From Paraspadella gotoi (Eukaryota > Chaetognatha), in the NCBI GenBank assembly GCA_051294375.1, contig CM119264.1:23185955-23249954 (forward strand): a DNA stretch of 64,000 bases, given 5' to 3'. Positions 47,486-59,530 of this stretch are shown here, piece by piece (position 1 is the first letter of the stretch; each line of letters begins with the position of its first letter). The position numbers and the translations under genes were made by a program. The notes beneath the pieces are model-generated. The model did no database searches and was not told the DNA's origin. It saw nothing but the letters and a program-made list of their open reading frames with translations.

Positions 47486-47925
47486 AGAGCGGTTGATTTC
47501 TCTGTCTCTAAATTCCCTCCTGCTTCCCCTTTTCCACTCCCCCTCTCCCTTCCTCCTCCAAGCGAGATAGCGAGCAAACGAGTCCCCGAGCTATCTCCCC
47601 GGAATCGCTCCGCCGCGATAACATTCGCGATGTTTTGCCTTCATCTCCATGGCAACAATGATGTTTATTTGAATCTTCCCGCGGCAACAATCGTGTTTAT
47701 TTGAATCCTCCTCTCTTCATCTCCATGGCAACAATGAGCGCCGACTGCTTTCGACAACAAAAGGGGACTCCCCCTCGCTCTTCTTCTCCTCCCCCCCTCT
47801 CCTTCTCTCCTACCCTTCGTCTCCGTTTAGGAGCTCAAACTCTCCTCCCGCTCAAAGATCATCAAAGTTTTTCTTACGAATCTCTCTCAGCACAATACGA
47901 TTTTTCTTCTTCCCTTCACAAGTTT

Positions 47926-47978
<53 letters not shown>

Positions 47979-48252
47979 AATCTCTTTCTTTTTTGCTAAG
48001 AGTAAGTTCACCTTGATGATGTCTTCTTCGTGTGTCCCGAAGAGTGGCCTAAAAGTGGCCTTAAACTTGCCTTAAAAGGTGGCCTTAAACTTACATTGAA
48101 AGTGGCCTTAAACTTGCCTTAAAAGTGGCCTAAAATTTGCCTTAGAAAAGGCCTTTAAATTGTCTCAGAAGGTTCCTTCAAAGGCTTTTTAATGGCAAAA
48201 ATTGTGATTCAAAAAAATAGTCAATCCGATCTTCTTTTTTTTTTTCGACCGA
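47336..48252. repeat. Segment S5, duplicate of 51163-52074
   Basis: Near-identical to the block right of the second gap. It includes a (TC)n run at 47396-47484, a T-rich stretch and the GTGGCCTTAAA tandem repeat. Identity stops at CGACCGAA, just before the exon at 52079. Confidence 0.85.
48045..48165. repeat. Minisatellite, about 20-base units
   Basis: Five to six imperfect tandem units of GTGGCCTTAAACTTGCCTTA. The same array is at about 51865-51985. Confidence 0.85.
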
Positions 48253-48467
48253 ATTTGATAATTATTGCCAGATGTTGGTCACCCACATATCTTTAAAAAA
48301 TTTGATAACAAATGTTTATTTTTTAGGACCCGATTAGATTTTTAAACTAAAAAGTTTAAATTTAATTAGAATTTTGAAAACAAGCAGCCGAAGAGTTGTG
48401 GCGATCGGTTGTCAAGTTTGTTGTCTCTTCGGTTCGTTCGGAAATCCCATTAAATTTGATCTTGAAA

Positions 48468-48530
48468 ATGTTCGGCGTTTGTTATTACATATTTTGGCGG
48501 CGCCAATTATTCAACATGTTGCCGCGGTCG
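48468..48530 (+). CDS. Possible first exon of the repeat-protein gene (weak)
   Basis: ATG at 48468 opens 21 codons (MFGVCYYIFWRRQLFNMLPR...) ending at a good donor, TCG/GTAAGC, in phase 0. That is the phase required by the exon at 52079. The intervening intron would be 3.5 kb, include the gap and be unusually long for this genome. It could equally be chance. Confidence 0.2.
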
Positions 48531-51137
48531 GTAAGCAACAAAACTAATATTTTTGCATTATTTTTTTTTTTTTCTTCAACATTTTTTTCAAACCGTAGCT
48601 TTCTCGCGACTCCTTACACAAAGTTTGTTTTGTCATTTCCGTCCCTACCTCATCGCTCTCCCTAGATCACCCCTGTAAGATAGACCCAAAGTTAGTAATT
48701 TACAGACATCGAGTTTCATAAAAAAACGTTGCACACTTAATCAGACGTATATATAAATAATTTTCGTACAAAAATATTTAAGTTTAATGCTCGAACATAA
48801 AGAGATCCCGAATCGAATACGTCATTCGTATCTTTTAATGTTAAAGACCGGTCAAGCCGGTCAAAAAGAACAAAAGATACTAGCGAACCTGGCGGATATT
48901 CGCGAATTTTCATAAAAAGAGCATCTTTTCCCTGTGAAATCTGACGATGAGTTTAGTTTTTTTTTAATAACATATGTATTAATAATAATATTTTCTATGT
49001 TTTATTAAATAATTTCATAATGCTTAATAATTTTATAAGTTTTTAGTAGCTGCATGTTGTGATTTTTAATAGTTTTTTCTGTTTTTTTATAGGAAAACAT
49101 TTTAGAAATTAATCGCTATTTTTTGTTTTGCTGTACTGAAATTCAGTCTGAACATATATTTAAAGAGAAATTAATATAAAATATGATCTTATATATAAAA
49201 TGATAAATAACATAAATATAATTAATATTTAATAAAAGATGAATTTTTTTAACAATGAAAATATTTATACAAAAACATAAATGCTTTAAAGATTTGATTG
49301 ATACAATTTTATCCCCTTCTCTTAAACTATTATTATATTATAGAAGTCATTTTTCCTATGTACTATAGTTTCATTTTTATAACTATTAATAGGGCCAATA
49401 ATTAAGGATGAATGAGGGTTTGAGCATCCATAGTGAAATTTTTTGTTCAATTATAAAAAATATCTCGGATTTTTTTTTAGTTTTAGTCATTGTATTATTT
49501 ATTTTCATTTGTTGTTTGATTAGAGACGAAATAATAACTTTTTTAATGGTTAACAATAACGACATAATGTTTTACATAAAAATGGAATTTTCGAACTAAT
49601 TGTTTAGCCTTCATCGTTGTTTGTTAACAATTAAAATGTTATCATATTATCATATTGTTTTTAATCTAATTTGTTTAACTCACTTTTTCAATTTGGTTGA
49701 TTGAAGAATTAACAAAGCAATCTATCATTATTTACAGACAATAGGTTTCGATTAATTTTAGAATTAATTGACATGTTTGATTTAAAAAACTTATAAAACA
49801 AAAGCAATTCTTTAAAATCTTGGAAGTTAAGTTTTCCCTCTCAAAAGTTCTCTGTTTTCTTTTATAAATGAAAGTAGGTTTTTGTTAATGATCCTAAAAT
49901 TAAAACAAATTAATAGAGACAGTTATTTATACAATCAAAAAATGAAGTCCCGGTTCATGTTTACCTCAACACAAAAAGGATCCAATCGTTCCAATCTACA
50001 ATCTCCAATCTATGTATTTGCATTCAAAATTTAGTAATATTCTATTAGATCGTATTTAATTTTCTTTCCTGATCATTCAAACATAAATACTTAAATCATT
50101 GATTATGATATTGAATGGATCCTTTTCACTTATCTATATGTATATACGGTGTAGCAGGATTGTGCCACGTATTATTGGACCCATAAAATTGCGCCCTAGG
50201 ATTGCACCCATGTAGCATTGGCCCACATACAATTGCACCATAGTATTCCGCCCACGGTATTCCCACGTATTCCTACGTGGGTACAATCTAATGGAAACCT
50301 AGTGACTAAAAATTACTTTAAAAATATAGAAAAATATTCATTAATAATTTTAAAATAATTTAATTCTTTCTTTGCAGTAATTTTTAAAATAATTTTTTTT
50401 ATTAATTATTATTATTAATATTAAATACTAATATTAATATTAGTATTATTATTTTTTTTTAAAATTTTACTTTTATTGTTATTTTAATATTTGTTATCAA
50501 GTTTTTCCATATTTACGCTATTATTAAAGCACGTATAATAGTAACTTAAACGAATGAATTATACAATTTATAATACAATTATATTATATTATATGTAATA
50601 AGGAACTTAAACAAGCAAAATAGTTAATATTTTATTTTATGCAAAAATCTCTTTGAATTCTTCATTTTGGTAGAAAAAGAAGCATTCAGACCTCATTTAA
50701 TTGCTATTTTGTCTTATTTATATTAGTATAAATACTATAAATTATTTAATTTATAAAATATATATTCTTTACTATAATATTCAATTATTTATTATATTAA
50801 AATAATAAAACGTTTTAAAATTACGCGAATAAAAGAGCGTCATCGTTATCTGACAAATTCGATCGTAAGCTAATTTGCATAATTTAGAGCCAGATAAAAA
50901 ATCGACCGGGATCTCTCATGTTGAGAAATTTCAAATCGGAATAAAAGGTGTTTAAATTAAAGTATATATCATGTGTGATCACTTGTGTGACGTTTTTGAA
51001 AATCTGAATCCATCTTGATACACTACTGTAAGTGGTTCTCTCTATTTTCTTCCCTACCCTACCTCTCCCTAGAACACCCCTTCAAGTGGTTTTTGTTGTC
51101 CGCTTTGCAACGCGGCGTCGAGCAGATGACGACGTCT
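48531..51137. other. Very AT-rich unique sequence, no gene seen
   Basis: Long A/T runs and no credible exon. A degenerate series of short units (ATTGCACCCA, ATTGTGCCAC, ATTGGACCCA) lies at 50150-50290, ending in an inverted CCCACGTATTCCTACGTGGG. An isolated octamer ATTTGCAT is at 50873-50880 without an snRNA 240 bases downstream. Confidence 0.5.
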
Positions 51138-51162
51138 NNNNNNNNNNNNNNNNNNNNNNNNN
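51138..51162. other. Assembly gap, 25 N
   Basis: Exactly 25 N. The sequence on its right is also present at 47336, to the left of the gap, so the gap joins overlapping sequences. Confidence 1.
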
Positions 51163-51215
51163 ATGTGGGGGGGGGAGAATCTGATCTCAATTCCATCCTT
51201 GTCTCTCTAGCTTTT

Positions 51216-51298
<83 letters not shown>

Positions 51299-51754
51299 TC
51301 TCTCAGACGGTTGATTTCTCTGTCTCTAAATTCCCTCCTGCTTCCCCTTTTCCACTCCCCTCTCCCTTCCTCCCTCCAAGCGAGATAGCGAGCAACGAGT
51401 CCCCGAGCTATCTCCCCGGAATCGCTCCGCCGCGATAACATTCGCGATGTTTTGCCTTCATCTCCATGGCAACAATGATGTTTATTTGAATCTTCCCGCG
51501 GCAACAATCGTGTTTATTTGAATCCCTCTCTCTTCATCTCCATGGCAACAATGAGCGCCGACTGCTTTCGACAACAAAAGGGGACTCCCCCTCGCTCTTC
51601 TTCTTCCTCCCCCTCTCCTCTCTCCTACCCTTCGTCTCCGTTTAGGAGCTCAAACTCTCCTCCCGCTCAAAGATCATCAAAGTTTTTCTTACGAATCTCT
51701 CTCAGCACAATTACGATTTTTCTTCTTCCCTTCACCAAGTTTTTTCAAACTCTG

Positions 51755-51799
<45 letters not shown>

Positions 51800-52078
51800 A
51801 ATCTCTTTCTTTTTTGCTAAGATAAGTTCACCTGATGATGTCTTCTTCGTGTGTCCCCGAAGAGTGGCCTAAAAGTGGCCTTAAACTTGCCTTAAAAGGT
51901 GGCCTTAAACTTACATTGAAGTGGCCTTAAACTTGCCTTAAAAGTGGCCTAAAATTTGCCTTAGAAAAGGCCTTTAATTGTCTCAGAAGGTTCCTTCAAA
52001 GGCTTTTTAATGGCAAAAATTGTGATTCAAAAAAATAGTCAATCCGATCTTCTTTTTTTTTTTCGACCGAAACTGCAG
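51163..52078. repeat. Segment S6, duplicate of 47336-48252
   Basis: Probably the true start of the right-hand contig, since it runs on without a break into the exon at 52079. Holds (TC)n at 51220-51305 and 51757-51799 and the minisatellite at 51865-51985. Confidence 0.85.
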
Positions 52079-52966
52079 GAGGCGCAGGCGGCGCTGGGTC
52101 GCGGCAACCTCTACAGTCGACAGGCTATCATCCCGATGTCGGGGAATTCGGCGGGAAATCCTGAGACGCTGCCCAAGAGTTGGGTTGGGGGAAACATGTG
52201 GTGGTGAGAGAGAATGCCGTGTACGGAAGAATTCGGCATATGATTTTAATTTTTTTTCACAAATATTATTAAAATCAATATTTATCATCTCTCCTTCATA
52301 TTATTATCTTTCCACTGCGAAGGCTCGGAAGATCCGACGTCGAGCTCATGCGTCGAATGTGCGTCAAGCCGCGCCTGCGCCGTTGGTACTGCGCCGTGAC
52401 GCTAAAAGAGGGCGTGGTCGTCGCGTCGACGTCTCTGCGGAAGGCGCAATCGGTTCTAGGGAAGGGGAATGTTTTTCAGCGGCAGTCGATCGTCCCTATG
52501 ACGGGATTCGTGGCCGGAAACCCTGAGACCTTACCCAAGGTGCGTTTAGAGGAAAAGAAGGAAGAAGCCAGAATGAAGGAGGAGTCTGAGACCCGGGGGT
52601 TAGTTGAGGGGTTGGAGAAGGGGGGAGAAAGAGGAGAGAGAGTCCGGTTCTCAAAGTGATGTCGGTTAAAAGAAATTGTGATCGTCAATCTAGAAATCTA
52701 ATATACATCAATTAGGTACATCGCCTCTTGAAAAGTCGTACGCTGTTGTTGTAGTGAAAAGATTATGACTAGTATTTTGTCTCGTTTTAAGTTTTTGATT
52801 TGACTAAATAAAATACCTGTTCCCCTTTCGATTTCGTCAGGCGTGGAAGACAGGGTCCATGTGGTGGATGAATTACCAAGAAATCTTGAAAATGCAAAAC
52901 TCGTGCGTCGAATTCTCCGTCAAAAGAGGAATTCCTTTCGACGTCAGTGGAAACGTCGTCCTTTGA
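52079..52966 (+). CDS. Protein with internal GNPETLPK/MWW repeat, last three exons
   Basis: Exons 52079-52203, 52323-52539 and 52841-52966 (TGA), with all phases matching (0, 2, 0). The visible product is 155 residues. A motif occurs twice: LGRGNLYSRQAIIPM-SGNSAGNPETLPKSW..GNMWW in exon 1, and LGKGNVFQRQSIVPM-TGFVAGNPETLPKAW..GSMWW across exons 2 and 3. The two are about 65% identical, so they are copies of one domain of about 75 residues. The second copy also shows its N-terminal part (MCVKPRLRRWYCAVTLKEGV). The matching part of the first copy must be in an upstream exon not present in the clean sequence here. The protein ends FSVKRGIPFDVSGNVVL. The Cys and Trp content suggests a folded domain, perhaps extracellular. 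I do not recognise the family. Confidence 0.6.
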
Positions 52967-53730
52967 AATTCGCGCCCAAAGGATTTGTGCGTTTCTGTTC
53001 TCGTTTTAAAAAAAGTTGAGATCTCGGTTCAAGTCAACAGTACAATGAAAACAAACTCTTTAAAATTCTTTCTGGGTAAGTTTATTTCGATTAAAAAGTA
53101 GTAGTCAGAAGTTGAGTAATCGTGCTACAGGCGAAAAAGGCGAAATAGGATAGTCGTTTGATGCAAGCGGCGATCGTCTCACGTTGCGAGAGACGATCGT
53201 CGTTTGATGCAAGAGGCGATCGTCTCACGATGCGAGAGACGATCGTCTTTTGATGCAAGCGGCGATCGCCCTGCGACGTAGTCTCCTATTTTTTATCGTC
53301 TCAAGTTTCATTTTCGAACGAGTCTTTGTGCTTCGTTTTTCGGCGCGCCTCTGTCCACCCCCACCGTCACACACTACTCACCACTCTACGATTTTTTCTT
53401 CGCCCTCCTCATCTCCTCCTCCTCCTCCTCCTCCTCCTCCTCCTCCGATTCTTTTCTTTTCTCTTTTTTTCAATTTTTTAACTTCACCGTTCGACTTTTG
53501 TTCGTCTCTTCGTCGACCGTTTCCAAAAAAAAAAAACTTTATTCACCCCTGACGCCCACAACTCACCCTTTTCTCTACCACCCATCCTTTCCCCACCCCT
53601 CCCCTCCTCCACCCCAGCCGGGCAAGACGGAGTTATTTTGGATTTTACTTTTCTTTCTGCCGAATTTTTTTTTCTTTCGCGTCTAAAAAAAAAAGAGAAT
53701 TGAAGAAGTTGAATCCCAGAGGAAGAAATA
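52967..53730. other. 3' flank with tandem hairpin repeat
   Basis: Contains the hairpin array at 53154-53278, a (CTC)n run at about 53406-53445 and C/T-rich low-complexity sequence. No gene is seen. Confidence 0.5.
53154..53278. repeat. Tandem 46-base hairpin repeat
   Basis: Two full units and one partial. Each full unit contains a perfect inverted repeat, CGATCGTCTC ... GAGACGATCG (53171-53199 and 53217-53245), around a 9-base centre that itself pairs CG/CG. The units are joined by TTTGATGCAAGCGG-type linkers. Confidence 0.85.
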
Positions 53731-53733
53731 AAA

Positions 53734-53757
53734 ATGGAGCAACGAAATGGCGCTGAC
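53734..53757 (+). CDS. Possible initial coding exon (8 codons)
   Basis: ATG preceded by AAAA, eight codons (MEQRNGAD) and a strong donor GTGAGT. It has the look of a first exon of a plus-strand gene, but no following exon can be tied to it. Confidence 0.15.
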
Positions 53758-54197
53758 GTGAGTCGCGGCGTACATTTTAGTATTCAACTATTTCAATTAT
53801 ATTATATTTAAAAATTAAATTTTTTATACTTCACTTATAAAAGTTTTTTCTATTGAAAAAAAAAATCGTCAATTGAAGTAAAATTCAAAAATAACAAAAT
53901 TATTTGTATTATATTCGTAAAAAAGTAATTAAATATTAATAAATAATATAAAATAATAAAATTTCTGAAAAATTAAACGTTTTAAAACAGGGTCGCCCCC
54001 CGCGACTAGAAATCGAAGATTCGCGAGACTTTTTGTTGTCATTCGACTTCGAGTGTCTTTTGTCATTCATCTCACGAGTTCTAACGCAGCTCGACGGTAG
54101 AGGGACGAGGAAAATACGCGCTTTTTTATTTTGTATAAAAACTGACTTTACGGGTTTTTTTGAAAAGTTTGCACACGAGAAAGGGAGTGAGGCATTT

Positions 54198-54315
<118 letters not shown>

Positions 54316-54670
54316 GGTCCAATGGAAGAGGAAGGCGGGCCTAATCCCCCCGAGATCGAGGGACCTGCTGCTTTTTCTTTATTTCATCCTCTCTTCTTTT
54401 TTTTTCCGACTTCTTTTCTCCTCTCTCCGTCGCGTTCCCTTTCTTTCTTTTCTTCCCTCCTTCCCAATCTCTCTTTTCTTTCCTCTCCTCTTTTCTTCCC
54501 TTTTTATCTTTCGTGTTCTTTTGTCATTTTTTTTGGGCAGAGGGCGTCTCGTTCGCCCGCTCCTCCTCTTCGCTCCTCCTCCTCGCTCCTCCTCTCCTCT
54601 CCTCCGCCCCTCTTGAAAAAAAGATGAAGTCGCTTCATGGAAATCCATTCTTTAACGAATTCAATTCTTC

Positions 54671-54762
<92 letters not shown>
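54671..54762. repeat. (GAC)n trinucleotide repeat
   Basis: About 30 uninterrupted GAC/CGA units. In one plus frame they encode poly-Asp after an ATG at 54636 (MEIHSLTNSILH) and run on to EFAPGSIDEVSG with a donor-like GTGAGT at 54794. In another frame they encode poly-Arg. Confidence 0.9.
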
Positions 54763-55817
54763 TTCGCCCCTGGTTCGATCGACGAAGTCAGTGGGTGAGT
54801 CTCGTTTTTTTTTCTTCGGGAAAAAGAAAATTCGTTGGTTCGGAGGCCATTTTGATTTTTAAAATTTGACTTTTTTGAATCTTTACTCTCTACCGCCAAA
54901 TCGACGCACCGTAAGACCGTATGACAATGACGAGGGTAAAAATATAAAATACGATGAAGGTAATAAACCATCATCGTTTAATAAAACAAGTAAACTTGAT
55001 AGGATCATAGCGTAAATAACAATACTGAATTACTTTTGATACAGATTTAATCCCGTGACCAGTATACCAGTAAACCAGTAAACCGTTTTACAGTAAACAA
55101 GTAAAACCAGTAAACAGAAATTCAATAGAAAATTATAAGAGCAAAATCCGCAGTTTGGCCCGCGTTTGTCCTCAGATTGGCCTCAGATTCTTGGCGGCCG
55201 TCTCGTCACGTGACTCTTTGGCCTCTCGTGGGCGGCGGATTCGCGTCGGACAACAATGAAGACGTAATGGTTATTGGATTGTCCCGGGGAAGTTGGGCGA
55301 TGAAAAGGGGAAGGGGAGAGAAAAGAGAGGCGAGAAGATGAGGGTTGGGAAAATGTGATAGAATATGAAGTGAAGATATCAACAAGGATGGCGGGATGGC
55401 GTGTGAAAACCAGACAACAAACGCTCTGTCTTCACATTCTGTGGGTGGAACCATCCATCGTCGACCACAATGGAACCGCGTCATTACAATGGCGTTCAGG
55501 ATGACATTAGGCAACTATAAAGAAACCGATAAAACAAAACAAACGATTACGTAAATATTCACCAGTTGCTATGTTAATGTGAATCATAAATGAGCCGCAA
55601 AACATACTTTACCGGCTTCTTAACCGCGCGTCCCTATTCCCTGTCCCTTAAAAATGATTACCTTTTCAGTTTCTTCTTTTTTTTGGGTCCCTTTTCTTAT
55701 GCCTCATACTCCCTACTCCCCACTACCCACAACCCTCTCTCAACTTCTCCCTTTTCTTCTTCACCGAATCGAATCGCCCCTCTCCCTGCCTCCCCACAAA
55801 ATCCCCTCGGGTTCGCT

Positions 55818-55875
55818 ATGGTCACAACGGAGGCCGAGGATGATAATAAGTCATTTTATTTCTCGCCCACGAAAC

Positions 55876-55934
<59 letters not shown>

Positions 55935-55965
55935 GAAAAGCAGAAAGGCGTGCGCAATGGTTAAG
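55818..55965 (+). CDS. Possible small poly-Asp exon
   Basis: ATG at 55818 opens MVTTEAEDDNKSFYFSPTKL, then 18 GAC codons and EEKQKG, running directly into a tRNA-like sequence and a stop at 55964. The non-repeat part is short but its composition is protein-like. No splice partner is found and coding is doubtful. Confidence 0.2.
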
Positions 55966-56015
55966 CGTCCGACTTTGATCTACGATATCTCTGGTTCGAA
56001 TCTCAATCCACAAAC
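55945..56015 (+). repeat. tRNA-like sequence (SINE head or tRNA relic)
   Basis: GCGCAATGGTTAAGCGTCCG resembles the D-arm/A box of a long-arm tRNA (Ser/Leu type). CTGGTTCGAATCTCA, about 35 bases on, is a B box/T-arm. The acceptor stem does not close, so it is not called as a working tRNA gene. Confidence 0.4.
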
Positions 56016-56394
56016 CAAGAGACGCGATCACTCAATGGACTTTGACTCTGACTCGTGGAAACAATTTCGATTGGCGCCCTCAAAACATCGTCGTAGCGTT
56101 TTAGGTTAATGTCAATGTTAACACGATATTACAAGGTTTATACAGCAAGCTTGTTTTCTTGAAGCTCATCGGGTACGTACAAAGAAACGTCACAACGTTA
56201 AACCAAAAGCAAGACAACAATGACTATGACAATAACGACGACAACGACAACCAAAACAATAACAACGACGACGAGGGCGTGGACGTGGACGTCCAGACAC
56301 AAAAGTGGGCGCGGTTCGGACGAAGAGACCTTCGCCTTCCACTGGTTGACTGAATTAACTCGATGTCGTGATCTTTAATTCTCTTTCTCCACTG

Positions 56395-56710
56395 CAAGGC
56401 TGAACGCTTTCTTTCTTTCTTTCTATCTTTCTTTCTTTTTTATTGTTTTCTTTCTTTCTTTCTTTCTTTTTTCTTTTTTTAATTCTTTCTTTATCTATTA
56501 CTTTAATGCTTTCTTTCTAACTTTTTTTTCTAGCTTTAAACTTTTCTTTTTCTTTCCCTTTTCTATATTTCTTTCTTATTTGGTTATTTACTTTTCTTCA
56601 TCTACTTCTTTTCCCTCTCATTCCTTTTTCCGTCTCAAAGCGCTATCCATAATTTAAACATCCTTTAGTGATTGGCTTCCAACCAATCCTTATTCAACAT
56701 TCACTCTCTC

Positions 56711-56759
<49 letters not shown>

Positions 56760-56947
56760 TTCCTCAACTTTTTGTTCGCTTTTGGGGGAAAAAAGCCTCC
56801 TTTTTTTCGGCGAAAACGTGAATATAAAAAGCTTCAACTTCCCAAATTCTTGATCGTTTTATCCATTAAGGGTTTTTTAGGATTTATCGTATTATCACGT
56901 TCTACGCTCTCGATTGACTCTTTTCATAATCCGAAAGAGAGAAGAGG

Positions 56948-57015
<68 letters not shown>

Positions 57016-57236
57016 GAGAGAGAGAGAGAGAGGAGAGAGAGTGGTCGTTCCCTTGCTTTGCCAACGGTCGCCACGACCGATGTTTGGGCAGAGAGATTCG
57101 AAGAGATCAATGATTGTTTCGGTCGACGCCGCCAAAAGAGATTTTCGCAAATGAACCATTATGGGTGTTGTTGGGATTATGGTGCAGTCCACGAAAAGAG
57201 AGAGGAGAGAGAGAGGAGGAGAGAGAGAGAGAGAGA

Positions 57237-57292
<56 letters not shown>

Positions 57293-57300
57293 TGAGAGAA
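56395..57300. repeat. Cluster of (CTTT)n, (TC)n and (GA)n microsatellites
   Basis: (CTTT)n at about 56400-56610, (TC)n at 56704-56760, (GA)n at 56937-57040 and 57195-57298. The unique sequence between the last two (57041-57190) has mixed codons in several frames but no clean exon boundaries. Confidence 0.85.
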
Positions 57301-58023
57301 GCGTTTTTCCTCGCAAAAATGTACATTAATACTGGCTTAGTGTGTGTTAGTATATACGTATATTTTCAATTTGGGAAGTCCCAATACTGAAAGTAAATGC
57401 ACGAAAAAAAATACAGTTCAAACTTTACACTGTAAATCAAAAATCAAAGATTAAAGCACATAGATGTCAAGCTGTGAAGAGGGCGAATGACAATTGTTTT
57501 CTGTTTTCTGTTTGAAGAACTAATTTTTGGACGCAAACCATTTACATCAAACTCTCTCTCTATGACTCTTTTTCTTGACGGTTTTGAGTTTCGATCGATT
57601 CTTGTCACTCTGTCTCTGTCTCGCTCTCGTTTATTTGGCATTATTTCTCTGATGATTCATTAAAGTAAATAGCTTTCCCTTTCTCTTCTCTGATTTTCTT
57701 CATTGGCGAAATCAACCAGAAATTTCCCTTGATGAAAAGTGGCATCAAGACATGATGAACAAATTGAGGTCGCGTCATTGCCGATAATTTATTACCTGAA
57801 TAATAAATATCATTTATGCAACAACAAAAGACGACAGCCCTTAAAAAAGACAGCCAATCAGACAATAAAAATGCCACAAAAGTCAAAACAATTTTAAATC
57901 GTGACTAAAAAGAAAATAGACTTCAATAGAGTGATAAGGCCTAATTTGTACAGACTTACACAACCATGGTGCGATTATAAATAAGTATAAAATTGAAATA
58001 TGAAATGATTGTATTCTTAAACT

Positions 58024-58089
<66 letters not shown>

Positions 58090-58335
58090 TCTCTCTCTCT
58101 CTCCTTCACGACCAGAGAAAAGATTTTGGTGTTGGGATTGATTGGGATTTATGCTCCTTTACTGTGCAACGAAAGGGGAGTGGTGACCAAAGCTTTAGAA
58201 GGGAAGACGACGACGATGACGACAACGACGACGACGCATTGGAAAGGCCTCTATAAATAACAATCGAAGGGACAACAGCTTCTTGTAAAAGGCTAATTCT
58301 GACCGGAAAGATTGAGAAGAGAAGAGAAGAGAGAA

Positions 58336-58389
<54 letters not shown>

Positions 58390-58736
58390 TCCTTTTTTAT
58401 CACTAGAATCTCTATTTTAACCAATTCTTCTCTTATCTTTTTTCCACCACCTCATATTTTTTTCAACCTCCCTTTATTTGTTCTCCAACCTTGGCCTCTC
58501 CTAGAAAGTTCTCCTTTCCTCCCTCCTCTTTCTTAAAATATTTCTTTAAAACTTGTTTTCCTTTATTCTTTCCTTTGCTTTACTTTACCCTACCTTCCCT
58601 TCATCCCTGATACTTTTCCCTTTCCCGTACCCTACCTCTTTCTCCTTTCCACCCCTGGCGACAGATTTCCAAAGCGGCGTCAGATAAATGGTTGCGCTGA
58701 AGACGCTCCGCGTTTTTCCCGCCATTTTGGTCGCCA

Positions 58737-58801
<65 letters not shown>

Positions 58802-59530
58802 CATCGGAGTTCAAGTTTTTCTTCGATAATTTCGTTTTCGGGTCACAAATCTTTGTCATCACTCACCCTCACGCAGCGGCGCCGAAAGTCGGGATGAATA
58901 TCGACAAAAAAAGTCTTCCTCGTCTTCCTCGTCTTCCTCGGCGGCGGCGGCGGTGGCGGCGGCGCTCTTGTCGGCCACGGAGCCGGCGGCGGCGAAAGCG
59001 GCGACGTTTTCGTCTCGTTATTTCTTTTTTTTTTTTAAATCCATTAGAAAGAATTACAAAACCACAAAACATTAAACATCCTCCACATTCAACCCACTCT
59101 TCTTTCTCTGGCCCTCCTCTTGTCGCACACCTCCCAGTCCTACCTCTTCTTCCTCCTCCTCCTCCTCCTCCTCCTCCTCCTTTCTTTCTTTCTCATACCC
59201 AGTCTCGCCGGTTAAATGAATGAATGAAACAATCATTAAAGAAGAAAAATAATGTAACGGAAATTAGCTGACAGCGCAATCATGGGGAGGTCTCTCTGGT
59301 TTTAGGAATTTGAAAAGAAGTCTGATAAAATGGGGAGGAAGAGGAGGAAGAGGAGGAGGAAAGGGAGGAAGAGGATGTCGTAGGAGGAGGGAGACTAAGT
59401 AGAGCAATTTAGAACGGTGCAGAGCGGTTTATAAAATAAAATGAATAAAGGTTAAATTTAATAAGTATTAGTTAAATTTAAAAAAACTAAACAAACAGGT
59501 GAAGAGACAGTAATTATTGATAAGTGTTAA
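57301..59530. other. Gene-poor region with microsatellites
   Basis: (TC)n at 58026-58104, (GA)n at 58338-58386, (TC)n at 58740-58799, (CTC)n at 59146-59180. A stretch after an acceptor-like GCAG at 58877 reads GAESRDEYRQKKSS, then Ser and Ala runs, to about 59028; it may be an exon of unknown affiliation, with a weak donor. Nothing else is supported. Confidence 0.45.

Noticed and set aside
50873-51137. snRNA gene downstream of the octamer at 50873
   Set aside because: Nothing like an snRNA starts about 240 bases downstream, and that point is close to the gap.
55945-56015. Functional tRNA gene
   Set aside because: A- and B-box-like segments are present, but the acceptor and anticodon stems do not form.
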